A stretch of DNA of 64,000 bases from Lotus japonicus (taxonomy: Eukaryota; Streptophyta; Magnoliopsida; Fabales; Fabaceae): positions 5,210,501-5,274,500 of the forward strand of contig NC_080042.1 in NCBI RefSeq assembly GCF_012489685.1, read 5' to 3'. Of this stretch, positions 34,714 to 47,166 are shown one piece after another. The notes under the pieces were generated by a model that searched no databases, had not been told where the DNA came from, and was given only the letters and a program-made list of their open reading frames with translations. Both the position numbers and the translations under genes were made by a program. Position 1 is the first letter of the stretch; every line of letters starts with the position of its first letter.

Positions 34714-36128
34714 TGTTAAGTTCAAACGTGTTACAACGTGTTTCAATCTTATTTTGATCCTAACAATTTTTATAAATACTTTTCTCTACTAAAATCTAAT
34801 TCCAGATGTTAATGACATTTTTCAGGAAATATATATTATAAGGTCGCATGCTTCAACGAATATGTCTAAGCCTTATAAGGAAAAAGAAGTTTACGCAAGA
34901 TATGACCGCATCGTCCAGTAAACAAGGAAGACACTTATTCTGTATCGTTTCATGCCACGTCATACCTCAGAATTTCAGAAGAAGCCTTTGAGCGGGAAAG
35001 TCAAAATTGTATCTCAACTATTTGCCCCATGCTTTAGTCAGAAGGAAACTAATCTGGTTACGTGCAAACTGATTTACCTTTGAAGAGAGAAGTCTCGATG
35101 ACCAATGAAGAGGAAAAAGGACAACACGTCAACATCACTTTTCCAAAATGTCTCTCTTCTGCAAAGTAGCCCAAAGCTATCACCACCTACTAGCTGACAA
35201 AGTACACCTTTTGGCTAAAGGATAGCTTTGAACAGCGGCATGCATTTAATGAAGCTACCAACCGGAGATTTGAATCAATGGTTAGATGACACTCACAACG
35301 GCTACAAACAACGGCCAGATTTTGTGTCTCAACGGCTACACAACTAGCAAGATCATATATAAAGGACATATCTGAAGATTGAAGAAGAAAAGAAGAGAAA
35401 AATTTATTGCAAGAAAAGAAAGAACTCAGAGCAGTTACTCCAAACATTCTTCAAAGCATTAAAAGCTCACAGCAGATTCCTAAGAGTCAAATCCGATCTC
35501 ATACCTCTGCTAAATCAAGAGAGAATACCAAACCTTAAAAGAGTCAAACCTCTTCTCTTACTTCTCTCTTAGATTCTGAACTCTTGTGTGCTCCAACGTC
35601 CTTCAGAACCCAAAACACTTGAGAGTTCCAGTGCCATAAATTGTCTACACCAACTCTTTTGGAGAAGAGATTTCTTGTAGAGCCAAAACAATCTTGTTGA
35701 TTGTAGGAGGAGTCCTGTACAATACTTGGAGAAGTCCGTGATAATACTAGGAGGAGTCCTGTACAATACTTGGAGAAGTCCGTGATAATACTAGGAGAGT
35801 CCTGTACATACTTGGAGAAGTCCGTGATAATACTTGGAGAAGTCCTGTCAATACTTTATTGGAGAAGTCCTTGATACTTGCTAGTGAAAATCTTGGTGGT
35901 GGCCAAGTACTGGACGTAGCCAATCGTTTAGGGTGAACCAGTATAAATTCCTGTGTGCTGATCGTTCTGCTTTATTTACTTACTTCCGCTGCACTAAACA
36001 GTTTTTGAAAAGTCACCAGAACAATTTTCTTAAGAACTTATCTCTTTTCATAAACTAAAGTTTTAACAAGTAATTTTAAGAACACAATTCAAACCCCCCC
36101 CTTTCTTGTGTTACTTATTTACATATCA
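34714..36128 (+). repeat. LTR4 of the Sirevirus array
   Basis: 1415 bp with many single-base differences not seen elsewhere, concentrated in its last 700 bp (for example CACCTTTTGG, GGAGAGTCC, GTACATACTTGG, GTAGCCAATCG). It ends directly in gypsy LTR sequence. The error pattern suits a poorly polished contig end. Confidence 0.9.
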
Positions 36129-36343
36129 GATCAAACAACATACTAAGCTCATTTACATAAGTCTTTCAAGGTCTTAACATGTTCATAGTCATCATACAAG
36201 TTCATGCAATCCTAATACACGATTCGTGCACGCTAAAGTCCAAGACCCGAAGTGCCCTTACCTCGATCGTTGGCTTTCTCCTTAACTTCTCTAGTCCGAT
36301 TTCCTTCCTAGCCTTTAGCTCCTCGTAATGGAATGAACAAGGT
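36129..36343 (-). repeat. Gypsy LTR flank after LTR4, duplicate of 49049-49263
   Basis: These 215 bp are identical to the flank after LTR6, including variants that separate that LTR from its partner at 55777 (for example CATAGTC, ACGATTCG, TAGTCCGAT). It is therefore the same gypsy LTR copy appearing twice in the scaffold. Confidence 0.9.
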
Positions 36344-36443
36344 NNNNNNNNNNNNNNNNNNNNNNNNNNNNNNNNNNNNNNNNNNNNNNNNNNNNNNNNN
36401 NNNNNNNNNNNNNNNNNNNNNNNNNNNNNNNNNNNNNNNNNNN
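36344..36443. other. Assembly gap (100 N)
   Basis: Exactly 100 unknown bases; gypsy LTR sequence before, Sirevirus third-ORF sequence after, so the two sides are not adjacent in any element. Confidence 0.99.
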
Positions 36444-37617
36444 GCTAAAGAGATTGAGGAAGCAATTTGAAGAATCTCAATGTACTGTTGAACCACAACC
36501 TGCATGTCAGAAAAGGAAGATTTTCTCTGCTGAACCTGAGGAGCCCGTCTTTGATGAGGACATTGTTCTTCACACAAGGTTAGCAAACTCTCTCTTACCT
36601 TATCAAGAAATTCCTTCTGAAATGTCCAACAAAGAATTTCTGGATTCACTGTTTGTTGACAATACTCAAACACCACACTCCTCTCCAACACATTCACAAC
36701 ACCACACTGAACCATTGCCAAAACTCCCACCAAACACAAACCTCAATGAACCCTTGACTGAAACAACAAATGAACCACTCACATCTCAACCAAACTCTAC
36801 CATGAACACTGCTTTCATCACTGACCAAACTGCCGTTGCACAAGAGAATGCCTCTGCATTCCAACTTGTTCAATCTTTGCCTAAGTCATTGATTGCCGAT
36901 GAGCATATGACTTCTACTCTCAAACCGTTCACGAAAGCAAGCACTAAGAAGGCAAGCAGATCCGGTACTGTTCTCTATTTTTCTCAAGCAAGAAAGAGGC
37001 GCCTTCAGACGCTAGTGTCCTCTGCTATCCAACGCAGACGCACCTTGAGGACTACCAAGGGATCGTTCAAAAGCTACCTGAACCTTCTGGCAAGAAAGAT
37101 TGACAAGTCTTCAAGCAATCAGCTCACCGCTACATGGAAACGACAAGAGGGTGACAACTACTTGTTCCAACTTCACGCTTGCAAAGTTCCTGATCCAGAG
37201 TTCTGGAAATTGAGTGTCTCTGAGGGATATGTTGGTTACTCTGCCATATTCTCTCATGAATCGGACCTCCGCGCTCTCACTGAAATTTGGAACTTGGGTG
37301 TTTGTAGTCCTACCCACTCACATCCTGAAGTTGTTTCTCATTCTGAGAAAGCCAACACTGAAAAAGGAAAGGAGAAGATGCTTGAAGAAGCAGATGATAC
37401 AGAGTCACAACTGAACAGTTCTGCTGATGGAAAAGAAGAAGATGAATCTGAGGGACTTCAAGCTGATTTCAAGACTGAAGGTGGAAGCTCAAGTGCTCAA
37501 GTCTTGGCGACTCAATTTGTCACCAGAGAAGACTTTGAAGACCACCGTGACCACATCAACCAGCAGTTCATGACTCTTGCCCAGAAAATCGATCAGCTGC
37601 TGACACGCTTTGGCTAA
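36444..37617 (+). CDS. Third ORF, copy D, C-terminal half
   Basis: Corresponds to about the last 390 codons of the protein in copies C and E. Between about residues 260 and 296 of this fragment it reads in a different frame from B, C and E because of two compensating indels (GGTTACT against GGTACT; CACATCCTG against CACATCCCTG). The D version (SAIFSHESDLRALTEIWNLG) looks more like a folded protein. It carries variants shared with copy B. Probably the continuation of copy A. Confidence 0.85.
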
Positions 37618-38032
37618 TGGCCAACTCTCTATCCTGAACAATTCGCCTTTACTTTTATGTTTTCAGACAATTGTTCACTGATTATGCATATTTTATCGTT
37701 CCATCATGCTTATCGTTTTATAACTAACGTTTGCCATGTTTACTATGCATATTATACCTTTCCACTAATTTCTTTTCCCTTTCTTTTTAATAATGCCAAA
37801 GGGGGAGAAAATAGGAATTAGGAATTATAGAAAAGTTTAAGATCAAGTTCAAGGTTGTTTCCTTAACCTAACACCAAAGTTTTATACAACTCAGGGGGAG
37901 TAATATGATTTGAATAAGTTTTTTTTTTTTAAAAACTTTTATCTTACCCCAATTTAGGGGGAGCATAAATTCTTTTTACTCTTGATCATTATCCTTTTCA
38001 ATAAAAATTGTCATTATCAAAAAGGGGGAGAT
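37618..38032 (+). other. 3' untranslated region with purine tracts, copy D
   Basis: No gene. AGGGGGAG tracts near 37799, 37893, 37965 and at the LTR5 border (38019-38032). Confidence 0.72.
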
Positions 38033-39454
38033 TGTTAAGTTCAAACGTGTTACAACGTGTTTCAATCTTATTTTGATCCTAACAATTTTTATAAATACTT
38101 TTCTCTACTAAAATCTAATTCCAGATGTTAATGACATTTTTCAGGAAATATATATTATAAGGTCGCATGCTTCAACGAATATGTCTAAGCCTTATAAGGA
38201 AAAAGAAGTTTACGCAAGATATGACCGCATCGTCCAGTAAACAAGGAAGACACTTATTCTGTATCGTTTCATGCCACGTCATACCTCAGAATTTCAGAAG
38301 AAGCCTTTGAGCGGGAAAGTCAAAATTGTATCTCAACTATTTGCCCCATGCTTTAGTCAGAAGGAAACTAATCTGGTTACGTGCAAACTGATTTACCTTT
38401 GAAGAGAGAAGTCTCGATGACCAATGAAGAGGAAAAAGGACAACACGTCAACATCACTTTTCCAAAATGTCTCTCTTCTGCAAAGTAGCCCAAAGCTATC
38501 ACCACCTACTAGCTGACAAAGTACACCTTTTTGGCTAAAGGATAGCTTTGAACAGCGGCATGCATTTAATGAAGCTACCAACCGGAGATTTGAATCAATG
38601 GTTAGATGACACTCACAACGGCTACAAACAACGGCCAGATTTTGTGTCTCAACGGCTACACAACTAGCAAGATCATATATAAAGGACATATCTGAAGATT
38701 GAAGAAGAAAAGAAGAGAAAAATTTATTGCAAGAAAAGAAAGAACTCAGAGCAGTTACTCCAAACATTCTTCAAAGCATTAAAAGCTCACAGCAGATTTC
38801 CTAAGAGTCAAATCCGATCTCATACCTCTGCTAAATCAAGAGAGAATACCAAACCTTAAAAGAGTCAAACCTCTTCTCTTACTTCTCTCTTAGATTCTGA
38901 ACTCTTGTGTGCTCCAACGTCCTTTCAGAACCCAAAACACTTGAGAGTTCCAGTGCCATAAATTGTCTACACCAACTCTTTTGAGAAGAGATTTCTTGTA
39001 GAGCCAAACAATCTTGTTGATTGTAGGAGGAGTCCTGTACAATACTTGGAGAAGTCCGTGATAATACTAGGAGGAGTCCTGTACAATACTTGGAGAAGTC
39101 CGTGATAATACTAGGAGGAGTCCTGTACAATACTTGGAGAAGTCCGTGATAATACTTGGAGAAGTCCTGTCTAATACTTGTATTGGAGAAGTCCTTGATA
39201 CTTGCTAGTGAAAATCTTGGTGGTGGCCAAGTACTGGACGTAGCCCAATCGTTTAGGGTGAACCAGTATAAATTCCTGTGTGCTGATCGTTCTGCTTTAT
39301 TTACTTACTTCCGCTGCACTAAACAGTTTTTGAAAAGTCACCAGAACAATTTTCTTAAGAACTTATCTTCTTTTCATAAACTAAAGTTTTAACAAGTAAT
39401 TTTTAAGAACACAATTCAAACCCCCCCTTTCTTGTGTTACTTATTTACATATCA
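38033..39454 (+). repeat. LTR5 of the Sirevirus array (5' LTR of the best-preserved copy E)
   Basis: 1422 bp. Apart from repeat number I see one clear substitution against LTR6 (CCATAAATT against CCAAAAATT) and one extra C in a homopolymer, so the copies are very young or recently homogenised. AACGG boxes at 38616-38658, TATA box 38676-38683, three 44-bp units at 39025-39156. Confidence 0.95.
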
Positions 39455-39513
39455 ATTGGCATCAGAGCTTAGGCTCTAGAACTAACATCTTAACAGGTGT
39501 AGAGTAAAGATCC

Positions 39514-41277
39514 ATGGCAGAAGATCAAGCTATCGCTACAGGCTCATCCACCAACAAGCCTCCTTTCTTTGATGGAACCGAATATCCCTACTGGAAGACG
39601 CACATGCAACTTTTCATAGAATCCTCAAGCTACAAGTTGTGGGATATCATTGAAAATGGCAACATCGTCTATAAAGATGACGCTGGTGAACCCATCAAGA
39701 AAGATCAGCTGACAGAAGCTCAACGCAAAGACTATCAACTCAATTCAAAGGCAAAACTATTTCTCTTATGTGCCTTAAGCAAAGCTCAGTTGGACAAAGT
39801 TGATGGACTCGCAACTGCCAAAGAAGTATGGGAAGCTCTAGGGCTTGCCTATGAAGGTACAGCAAATGTACGTCAAGCCAAAGTAAGTTTACTAGTGGCT
39901 GAATATGAAACCTTCAAAATGAAGGAAAATGAAACCATTGATGAAATGTTCGCAAGATTTCAAACCATTATCAATGGTCTTCGAAATTTCGATCGCACAT
40001 ACGCACACATTGATCAAATCACAAAAATACTGAGGTGCCTTCCTAAAAGATGGAGACCCAAAGTTACTGCTATCCAAGAAGCAAGAGATCTTAGCACACT
40101 AAAACTTGAAGATCTCCTGGGATCCCTGAAGGTTCATGAGATTGAACTTTCTCAAGATGAAAGCCTAAAGAAGCAGAAAAGCATCGCCTTCAAAGCTAAC
40201 ATCTCCAAAAACAGTCAGACGAATGAAATGTCTGATGAAGAAGATTCCTCAGAAGAACTGTCCGATGATGAGCAAGCACTGTTCAACAGAAAGTTCAAAA
40301 AGATGTGGATCAAACAACAAAGAGGAAAAGGCCTGAAGAAGGACAACAAAAGAGAATCAAGTCAGAAAAAGAAATCCTTTCCACACAAAGGTGAAAGCAC
40401 CTCAACTGCAGACAAAAGCAACATTACATGTTTCGAATGCAAAAAGCCAGGTCACATCAAACCAGACTGTCCTAGACTAGCTAAAAAGCCTGTCAGGAAA
40501 CCATTCTACAAGAAGAAGAAAGCTCTAGTAACTGGCTGGGATGATTCTGAAAACAACTCTGAAGATGACGAGGAAGAAGAAGATGAAGAATCTCTATTCG
40601 CTCTCATGGCTTCAGTAGATGGATCAGATGATGATGAAGATGATGAGGTAAGATCTGAAAACCTTGAAGAAGAGTTTAATGAACTGCTTGAACATTCTTA
40701 CACTTTATCTGAAAAATACAAGAACCTGAAGAAACGGTTTTCCAAGTTGCAAAAAGAACATGAGAAAGTTTTAAAAGAAAAAGATTCCATTATTCATGAA
40801 AATGAGTTTTTAAAGAAACAAGACTCCACAATGGAAGTATCGGCTTTAAAGAAAAGAATCAAAGTTTTGATTGATGATTTATCTACTTTCACAATAGGGC
40901 ATGACAACTTAGTTAAACTATGTGGAAACAGTAGAGACTTATATGATAAAAGTGGTCTGGGTTTTGACAGCAGTGAACCGTCTAATGAAACTATGTCTGA
41001 TATATCGTTTACTTCTTCTATTGATAGTGAATCTAAATTTGTTGTGAACTGTTCAATAGAAAGGGAAGGAAAGAAAATCTTCTATGAGAAGAAGATTCCT
41101 CCCAAGCGTGCAACTAACCCTATAGGACCCAAGAAAATCTGGGTACCTAAGAAATCAATAATTCCTGTTGCAGATTTACTTAACAGAACGAAGGAAACGC
41201 CAACAATGGTACCTGGACAGTGGATGCTCGCGTCATATGACGGGAGAAAAGTCTATGTTCCCCAAGATTCAAGTTAG
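39514..41277 (+). CDS. gag: Gag polyprotein, copy E (intact)
   Basis: Full-length 587-codon frame starting 59 nt after LTR5, with the same layout as copy A: copia Gag domain, one CCHC knuckle at about 306-319, acidic segment and coiled coil. It differs from the other copies by Arg for Gln in the coiled coil ([10 protein letters not shown]). With pol and the third ORF also open, copy E is the only completely assembled element in the window with no disrupted frame. Confidence 0.94.
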   Translation: MAEDQAIATGSSTNKPPFFDGTEYPYWKTHMQLFIESSSYKLWDIIENGNIVYKDDAGEPIKKDQLTEAQRKDYQLNSKAKLFLLCALSKAQLDKVDGLATAKEVWEALGLAYEGTANVRQAKVSLLVAEYETFKMKENETIDEMFARFQTIINGLRNFDRTYAHIDQITKILRCLPKRWRPKVTAIQEARDLSTLKLEDLLGSLKVHEIELSQDESLKKQKSIAFKANISKNSQTNEMSDEEDSSEELSDDEQALFNRKFKKMWIKQQRGKGLKKDNKRESSQKKKSFPHKGESTSTADKSNITCFECKKPGHIKPDCPRLAKKPVRKPFYKKKKALVTGWDDSENNSEDDEEEEDEESLFALMASVDGSDDDEDDEVRSENLEEEFNELLEHSYTLSEKYKNLKKRFSKLQKEHEKVLKEKDSIIHENEFLKKQDSTMEVSALKKRIKVLIDDLSTFTIGHDNLVKLCGNSRDLYDKSGLGFDSSEPSNETMSDISFTSSIDSESKFVVNCSIEREGKKIFYEKKIPPKRATNPIGPKKIWVPKKSIIPVADLLNRTKETPTMVPGQWMLASYDGRKVYVPQDSS

Positions 41278-44200
41278 ATCTGATGGTGGATTTGTAACCT
41301 TTGGTGGAAATCAAAAAGGATTCATTGTTGGAGAAGGTACTGTTGGTAAGGAACCTCTTCCAGTAATTAATAATGTCTTATTAGTTGAAGGGTTAAAACA
41401 TAATCTACTTAGCATAAGTCAATTATGTGATAGTGGGTTCACTGTTTCCTTTAATAAAGTGAAGTGTAGTGTTACTGATTCCGATGACAAAATCATCTTT
41501 GAAGCTCAGAGACAAGGGAATCTATATAAGACGAACTTGGAAAACCTAGCAAATCAAAATGTAACTTGTCTAGTATCATCAGAGGATAATACATGGCTTT
41601 GGCATAGGAAGCTAGGGCATGCATCCTTAAGGACCATTACTAAAATCATAAGTAATGACTTAGTACGTGGTTTGCCAAAACTATCTATTAAATCTGATGC
41701 TACATGTTCTGCATGTACTCAAAGCAAACAGCATCGTACCTCCTGTCGTGCTAAAAACTTTGTCAGTACTAGCAAACCTCTGGACCTCTTACATATGGAT
41801 TTGTTTGGTCCCACTAGGGTAGCTAGTGTTTCTGGAAAAAGATTTTGTTTTGTCATTATCGATGACTACACAAGATTCTGTTGGGTCTACTTCCTAAGAA
41901 GCAAGGATGAAACATTCCAAGCATTCAAGATCTTCAGCAAAAGAGTTCAAAATGAAAAGGGCTACTGCATCACAGCCATTCGCAGTGACAGAGGAGGAGA
42001 GTTTGTGAATGAAGATTTTGAAAAATTCTGTGCACAAGAAGGTATCAGCCATCAGTTCTCAGCTCCAAGGACACCACAGCAAAACGGTGTAGCTGAACGG
42101 AAGAACAGATCACTTCAAGAAATGGCAAGGACAATGCTCAGTGAAACTTCACTACCAAAGTATTTCTGGGCTGAAGCTATTGAAACTGCATGCTACATTC
42201 AGAATAGAATATCTATGCGACCCATGTTGAAAAAGACTCCATATGAACTATGGAAAGATAGAAAGCCAACTGTATCGTACTTTCATCCATTTGGATGCAA
42301 GTGTTACATTCTCAACACCAAGGACAACATCGGAAAATTTGACAATAAGTCTGATCAAGGAATTCTCCTTGGATATTCTTCTCACTCCAAAGCCTATAGA
42401 GTTTACAACTCAAGAACAAAAGTTGTTGAAGAATCTATCAATGTCAAGTTCGATGATAGTTCAATCAAGGCCGTTGATCGTTTAGAAAGAGATTTTCTCA
42501 ATCTAGACCTATCAGATCATGATGAAGCAGATGACGACACAACAAGAGCTCAACCATCAGAATCAGTTCATGAAGATCAATCTCCGTCACCTCCTGGTAC
42601 TATTCCTGAACAGTCCGACCAAGTCATGACTTCAAGCGGAATCTCACTTCCAAAGGAGTGGAAGTACAGAAGTGATCATCCACCAGAGCAAATCATTGGA
42701 AGTGTATCAGAAAGAGTAAAGACCAGATCAGCATTCAGAGAAGAATCAAACAGCGCATTCATCTCAGAGATTGAACCAACGAACGTTGAAGAGGCTCTAC
42801 AAGATGAAGGATGGATTCTGGCGATGCAAGAAGAACTAAATCAATTTGAAAGAAGTCAAGTATGGACCCTAGTTCCAAGACCAACTGGAAAATCTATCAT
42901 TGGTACTAAATGGGTCTTCAGAAACAAGATGGATGAAAATGGGAAAGTCACTAGAAACAAAGCGAGACTAGTAGCACAAGGTTACAACCAACAAGAAGGA
43001 ATTGACTACACTGAAACGTTCGCACCAGTTGCAAGAATTGAAGCAATAAGGATACTCCTAGCTTTTGCATGTCAACATTCCATCAAGCTATATCAAATGG
43101 ATGTCAAAAGCGCCTTTCTGAACGGAGTAATTGAAGAGGAAGTCTATGTGAAGCAACCTCCAGGCTTTGAAGAACCATCCACTCCAGACTACGTGTACAG
43201 GTTGAAGAAAGCTCTGTACGGTTTAAAACAAGCCCCAAGGGCTTGGTATGATCGTCTAAGCAACTTTCTCATGAAGAATGGTTTTTCAAGAGGAAAGATT
43301 GACAACACCCTCTTCAGGAAGCAATTGAAGGACGACTACATCCTTGTACAATTGTATGTTGATGATATCATCTTCGGTGCAACTAGCAATAAACTGTGTA
43401 AAGAATTTTCTACTCTCATGCAAAGTGAATTTGAAATGAGTATGATGGGAGAACTGAAATTCTTTCTGGGACTTCAAATCAAGCAAGAGAAAGACAAGAT
43501 CTTCATACATCAGTCCAAGTACATAAAGGATATGCTCAAGAAATACAACATGCACAAGTCAAATGAGATGAGTACTCTTATGTATCCCAACACTGTTCTG
43601 GACAAAAGTGATGAAAGCTCACCAGTTGACCCAACATCGTACAGAGGGATGATTGGTTCACTTCTTTATTTAACGTCCAGCAGACCAGACATAATGTTTA
43701 GTGTTTGTCTATGTGCAAGGTTTCAGGTAAACCCACAGCAATCTCATCTTAGTGCTGTTAAGCGAATCTTTAGATATTTAATTGGTACTGCTAATCTTGG
43801 TCTATTATATGAGAAAGGTGAAGATTTCAGGTTGAAAGGATTTTGTGATGCGGATTATGCTGGTGATCGAGTTGAACGGAAAAGCACTAGTGGAGGATGT
43901 CACTTTCTGGGAAACTGTTTAGTATCCTGGACAAGTAAACGTCAAAGCACTATTTCCTTATCCACTGCTGAAGCTGAATATGTGGCAGCAAGTTCTTGTT
44001 GTACACAACTCCTATGGATAAAGCATCAACTTGAGGATTACAACATTCATGAAAACAAGATACCTCTTTTATGTGATAACACAAGTGCCATCAATATTGC
44101 CAAGAATCCAGTTCAGCATTCAAGAACAAAGCACATTGAGATCAAACATCATTTCATTAGAGATCTTGTGGCAAAGGGAAACATTGATATATCTCATATA

Positions 44201-44299
44201 CACACAGAAGATCAACTTGCTGACATACTCACGAAACCTCTTTTAGAAGGCAGATTCTCAGATCTAAGAACAAGGATAAATATGCACTCTGCTCAATAA
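41168..44299 (+). CDS. pol: Pol polyprotein, copy E (intact)
   Basis: 1043-codon frame with complete protease, integrase, reverse transcriptase and RNase H motifs as described for copy A. In the +1 frame relative to gag with a 110-nt overlap; a CTT-A sequence near the start of the overlap (gag codon CTT followed by AAC) is a candidate slip site. All catalytic residues are kept, so copy E could be autonomous. Confidence 0.95.
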   Translation: MQIYLTERRKRQQWYLDSGCSRHMTGEKSMFPKIQVRSDGGFVTFGGNQKGFIVGEGTVGKEPLPVINNVLLVEGLKHNLLSISQLCDSGFTVSFNKVKCSVTDSDDKIIFEAQRQGNLYKTNLENLANQNVTCLVSSEDNTWLWHRKLGHASLRTITKIISNDLVRGLPKLSIKSDATCSACTQSKQHRTSCRAKNFVSTSKPLDLLHMDLFGPTRVASVSGKRFCFVIIDDYTRFCWVYFLRSKDETFQAFKIFSKRVQNEKGYCITAIRSDRGGEFVNEDFEKFCAQEGISHQFSAPRTPQQNGVAERKNRSLQEMARTMLSETSLPKYFWAEAIETACYIQNRISMRPMLKKTPYELWKDRKPTVSYFHPFGCKCYILNTKDNIGKFDNKSDQGILLGYSSHSKAYRVYNSRTKVVEESINVKFDDSSIKAVDRLERDFLNLDLSDHDEADDDTTRAQPSESVHEDQSPSPPGTIPEQSDQVMTSSGISLPKEWKYRSDHPPEQIIGSVSERVKTRSAFREESNSAFISEIEPTNVEEALQDEGWILAMQEELNQFERSQVWTLVPRPTGKSIIGTKWVFRNKMDENGKVTRNKARLVAQGYNQQEGIDYTETFAPVARIEAIRILLAFACQHSIKLYQMDVKSAFLNGVIEEEVYVKQPPGFEEPSTPDYVYRLKKALYGLKQAPRAWYDRLSNFLMKNGFSRGKIDNTLFRKQLKDDYILVQLYVDDIIFGATSNKLCKEFSTLMQSEFEMSMMGELKFFLGLQIKQEKDKIFIHQSKYIKDMLKKYNMHKSNEMSTLMYPNTVLDKSDESSPVDPTSYRGMIGSLLYLTSSRPDIMFSVCLCARFQVNPQQSHLSAVKRIFRYLIGTANLGLLYEKGEDFRLKGFCDADYAGDRVERKSTSGGCHFLGNCLVSWTSKRQSTISLSTAEAEYVAASSCCTQLLWIKHQLEDYNIHENKIPLLCDNTSAINIAKNPVQHSRTKHIEIKHHFIRDLVAKGNIDISHIHTEDQLADILTKPLLEGRFSDLRTRINMHSAQ

Positions 44300-44793
44300 A
44301 AGGTATGGAAACAAAGGTTTCTATTTTGCAGGTTTCGTTCTTCGAAGAACATCCGCACTGTTCTGTCTCCTCACTGTTCAACCAGTAGATCAAATCGTTC
44401 AACAACTCTCCGTTCAATGAAGTTGCTCTCAGGAAATCTATATCGTTTGGTTAACAACTGGCAAAGACATTGTTTAGTTCAATGCATCATTACTCTTGCA
44501 CGTGCTACAACAGTGAACTTTGAAAGGTCTCATCACATTAAATGCGAAGCAGTTATCTCTCTTACTTTTAACGCGCGTGGTCTCAACTGCTCAATTGTTT
44601 AATAGTTTCCCTCTCATGAAAAGAAAACCGCCATCTGCACACCACCCAAAACTGCCATTCCTTATTCCAAATCAAATATATCCAAAAGATTTCCTTCTCT
44701 CTCTTTCACCTCACTTCATTTGACATTTACTCTCTCTCTCTCTTCCAAGTAAAGAAACCCTAAGCCTTCTCTGAAACTTCCTCTCATTCCCAA
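44300..44793 (+). other. Pol-to-third-ORF spacer, copy E
   Basis: Acceptor-like TTTTGCAG/GT ends near 44331; CT-rich leader with CTCTCTCTCTCT near 44730-44742 and AAACCCTAAGCC just before the ATG. No gene. Confidence 0.6.
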
Positions 44794-47166
44794 ATGGCCG
44801 GAGTTCGTGCTACCTCTTCCAAAGCCCCTTCCAAATCTAAGGCCCCATCCAAGAAAGGTGGTAAAACACCTTACTCTGCTGAAGAAATGGAGATCATCCA
44901 GAGGAGATCAGAGAGGATCAACCGCCAACGCTCTGTTCAACTCAAGGAGGTTGGAGCCGTGAAAACTGAGAAACTGGGTGACAACTCTCTTGTGTCCCCA
45001 AGGTACTTTGATCTGAAGGTGTTTGCCTTCGTGAAGATGGCTGGGCTTGCAGACTTACTTCATCAGGACTGGGAGACGGTGTACACCATGGCTCAGCGCG
45101 AAGTGTATGTGCCTTTTGTAAAGGAATTTTATGACTGTGCCGTTGTGATAAATCACAGACAAGTCATTAAGTCCAAAGTAAATGACAAGATCATCTCAGT
45201 GACTCTCAACGACATGGCTGAAGCACTGAATGTGAAGTTGGAAGTTGGTGAAAAATATTCCCCAAATTGGTTTGCGAAAGTTAATGACTGGAAGTGCATT
45301 TGGAAGAACCAAGAGGAACCACTGACTATGGAAGTGGGCAATCTCATTGATGATGTAAAGTTCAACAATGCTGTGATTAGCAAGGTTGTCTTACCAAAGG
45401 ATGGTGCAAGAAATTATGTAAATGCGCATGCAAGGTACGCATTGTACAAGATCTTGAAAAGAGTGAAAATTAACCCTGCACACTTGATGTGGAACTACTT
45501 GATCAACTATCTGGAGAAAAGCCAAGGATACCTTCCTTTTGGCTCGCTGCTGACCGTTATTTTCGAAAAGAAAGGTGTTATCAAAGAGTTTCTGGAATCA
45601 GAGGATCGCTTGAATGAAGATGTGATCTTTCCTTCACCGATCAGACTGGGAGATGTGAGCAAAATGAACATTCCCTTTGATGCCTCTGATGTTCCTGAAG
45701 AATACTTGCCCAGAACAAGGAAAAACACCAGAGGAAAAGAAAAGGTATCTGATGAACAGACAAGGAAGAAAAATCTGACAGAACTGTCCGATGTGTCAAA
45801 GAAGGAACCGTCCAAGAGAATCGTTCCTGCAGCTCTCCGCATCGCACCGTTCCCTGAGGACGAGGAAGAACAGTCTGTTCGAATCAAGATTGTGACGAGT
45901 GGTGAATCATTGCATTCTCAATCCAACCCCATCGCTTCAAGAACCAGATCAGGAAAAGGTTCTCCGCCTGTCAAGAATGCTGATCCCAAAAAGCTAAAGA
46001 GATTGAGGAAGCAATTTGAAGAATCTCAAGTTACTGTTGAACCACAACCTGCATGTCAGAAAAGGAAGATTTTCTCTGCTGAACCTGAGGAGCCCGTCTT
46101 TGATGAGGACATTGTTCTTCACACAAGGTTAGCAAACTCTCTCTCACCTTATCAAGAAATTCCTTCTGAAATGTCCAACAAAGAATTTCTGGATTCACTG
46201 TTTGTTGACAATACTCAAACACCACACTCCTCTCCAACACATTCACAACACCACACTGAACCATTGCCAAAACTCCCACCAAACACAAACCTCAATGAAC
46301 CCTTGACTGAAACAACAAATGAACCACTCACATCTCAACCAAACTCTACCATGAACACTGCTTTTATCACTGACCAAACTGCCGTTGCACAAGAGAATGC
46401 CTCTGCATTCCAACTTGTTCAATCTTTGCCTAAGTCATTGATTGCCGATGAGCATATGACTTCTACTCTCAAACCGTTCACGAAAGCAAGCACTAAGAAG
46501 GCAAGCAGATCCGGTACTGTTCTCTATTTTTCTCAAGCAAGAAAGAGGCGCCTTCAGACGCTAGTGTCCTCTGCTATCCAACGCAGACGCACCTTGAGGA
46601 CTACCAAGGGATCGTTCAAAAGCTACCTGAACCTTCTGGCAAGAAAGATTGACAAGTCTTCAAGCAATCAGCTCACCACTACATGGAAACGACAAGAGGG
46701 TGACAACTACTTGTTCCAACTTCACGCTTGCAAAGTTCCTGATCCAGAGTTCTGGAAATTGAGTGTCTCTGAGGGATATGTTGGTACTCTGCCATATTCT
46801 CTCATGAATCGGACCTCCGCGCTCTCACTGAAATTTGGAACTTGGGTGTTTGTACTCCTACCCACTCACATCCCTGAAGTTGTTTCTCATTATGAGAAAG
46901 CCAACACTGAAAAAGGAAAGGAGAAGATGCTTGAAGAAGCAGATGATACAGAGTCACAACTGAACAGTTCTGCTGATGGAAAAGAAGAAGATGAATCTGA
47001 GGGACTTCAAGCTGATTTCAAGACTGAAGGTGGAAGCTCAAGTGCTCAAGTCTTGGCGACTCAATTTGTCACCAGAGAAGACTTTGAAGACCACCGTGAC
47101 CACATCAACCAGCAGTTCATGACTCTTGCCCAGAAAATCGATCAGCTGCTGACACGCTTTGGCTAA
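44794..47166 (+). CDS. Third ORF (env-position protein), copy E, 790 codons
   Basis: Same protein as copy C with scattered substitutions (for example VPFVKEF for VPLVKEF, SDEQTRKK for SDVQTRKK). Shares with C the variants ACCACTACATGG, CATTATGAG and CTCTCACC, against B and D. It carries the doubly shifted 34-residue segment (TLPYSLMNRTSALSLKFG) that differs from copy D. Function unknown; no membrane segment seen. Confidence 0.82.
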   Translation: MAGVRATSSKAPSKSKAPSKKGGKTPYSAEEMEIIQRRSERINRQRSVQLKEVGAVKTEKLGDNSLVSPRYFDLKVFAFVKMAGLADLLHQDWETVYTMAQREVYVPFVKEFYDCAVVINHRQVIKSKVNDKIISVTLNDMAEALNVKLEVGEKYSPNWFAKVNDWKCIWKNQEEPLTMEVGNLIDDVKFNNAVISKVVLPKDGARNYVNAHARYALYKILKRVKINPAHLMWNYLINYLEKSQGYLPFGSLLTVIFEKKGVIKEFLESEDRLNEDVIFPSPIRLGDVSKMNIPFDASDVPEEYLPRTRKNTRGKEKVSDEQTRKKNLTELSDVSKKEPSKRIVPAALRIAPFPEDEEEQSVRIKIVTSGESLHSQSNPIASRTRSGKGSPPVKNADPKKLKRLRKQFEESQVTVEPQPACQKRKIFSAEPEEPVFDEDIVLHTRLANSLSPYQEIPSEMSNKEFLDSLFVDNTQTPHSSPTHSQHHTEPLPKLPPNTNLNEPLTETTNEPLTSQPNSTMNTAFITDQTAVAQENASAFQLVQSLPKSLIADEHMTSTLKPFTKASTKKASRSGTVLYFSQARKRRLQTLVSSAIQRRRTLRTTKGSFKSYLNLLARKIDKSSSNQLTTTWKRQEGDNYLFQLHACKVPDPEFWKLSVSEGYVGTLPYSLMNRTSALSLKFGTWVFVLLPTHIPEVVSHYEKANTEKGKEKMLEEADDTESQLNSSADGKEEDESEGLQADFKTEGGSSSAQVLATQFVTREDFEDHRDHINQQFMTLAQKIDQLLTRFG

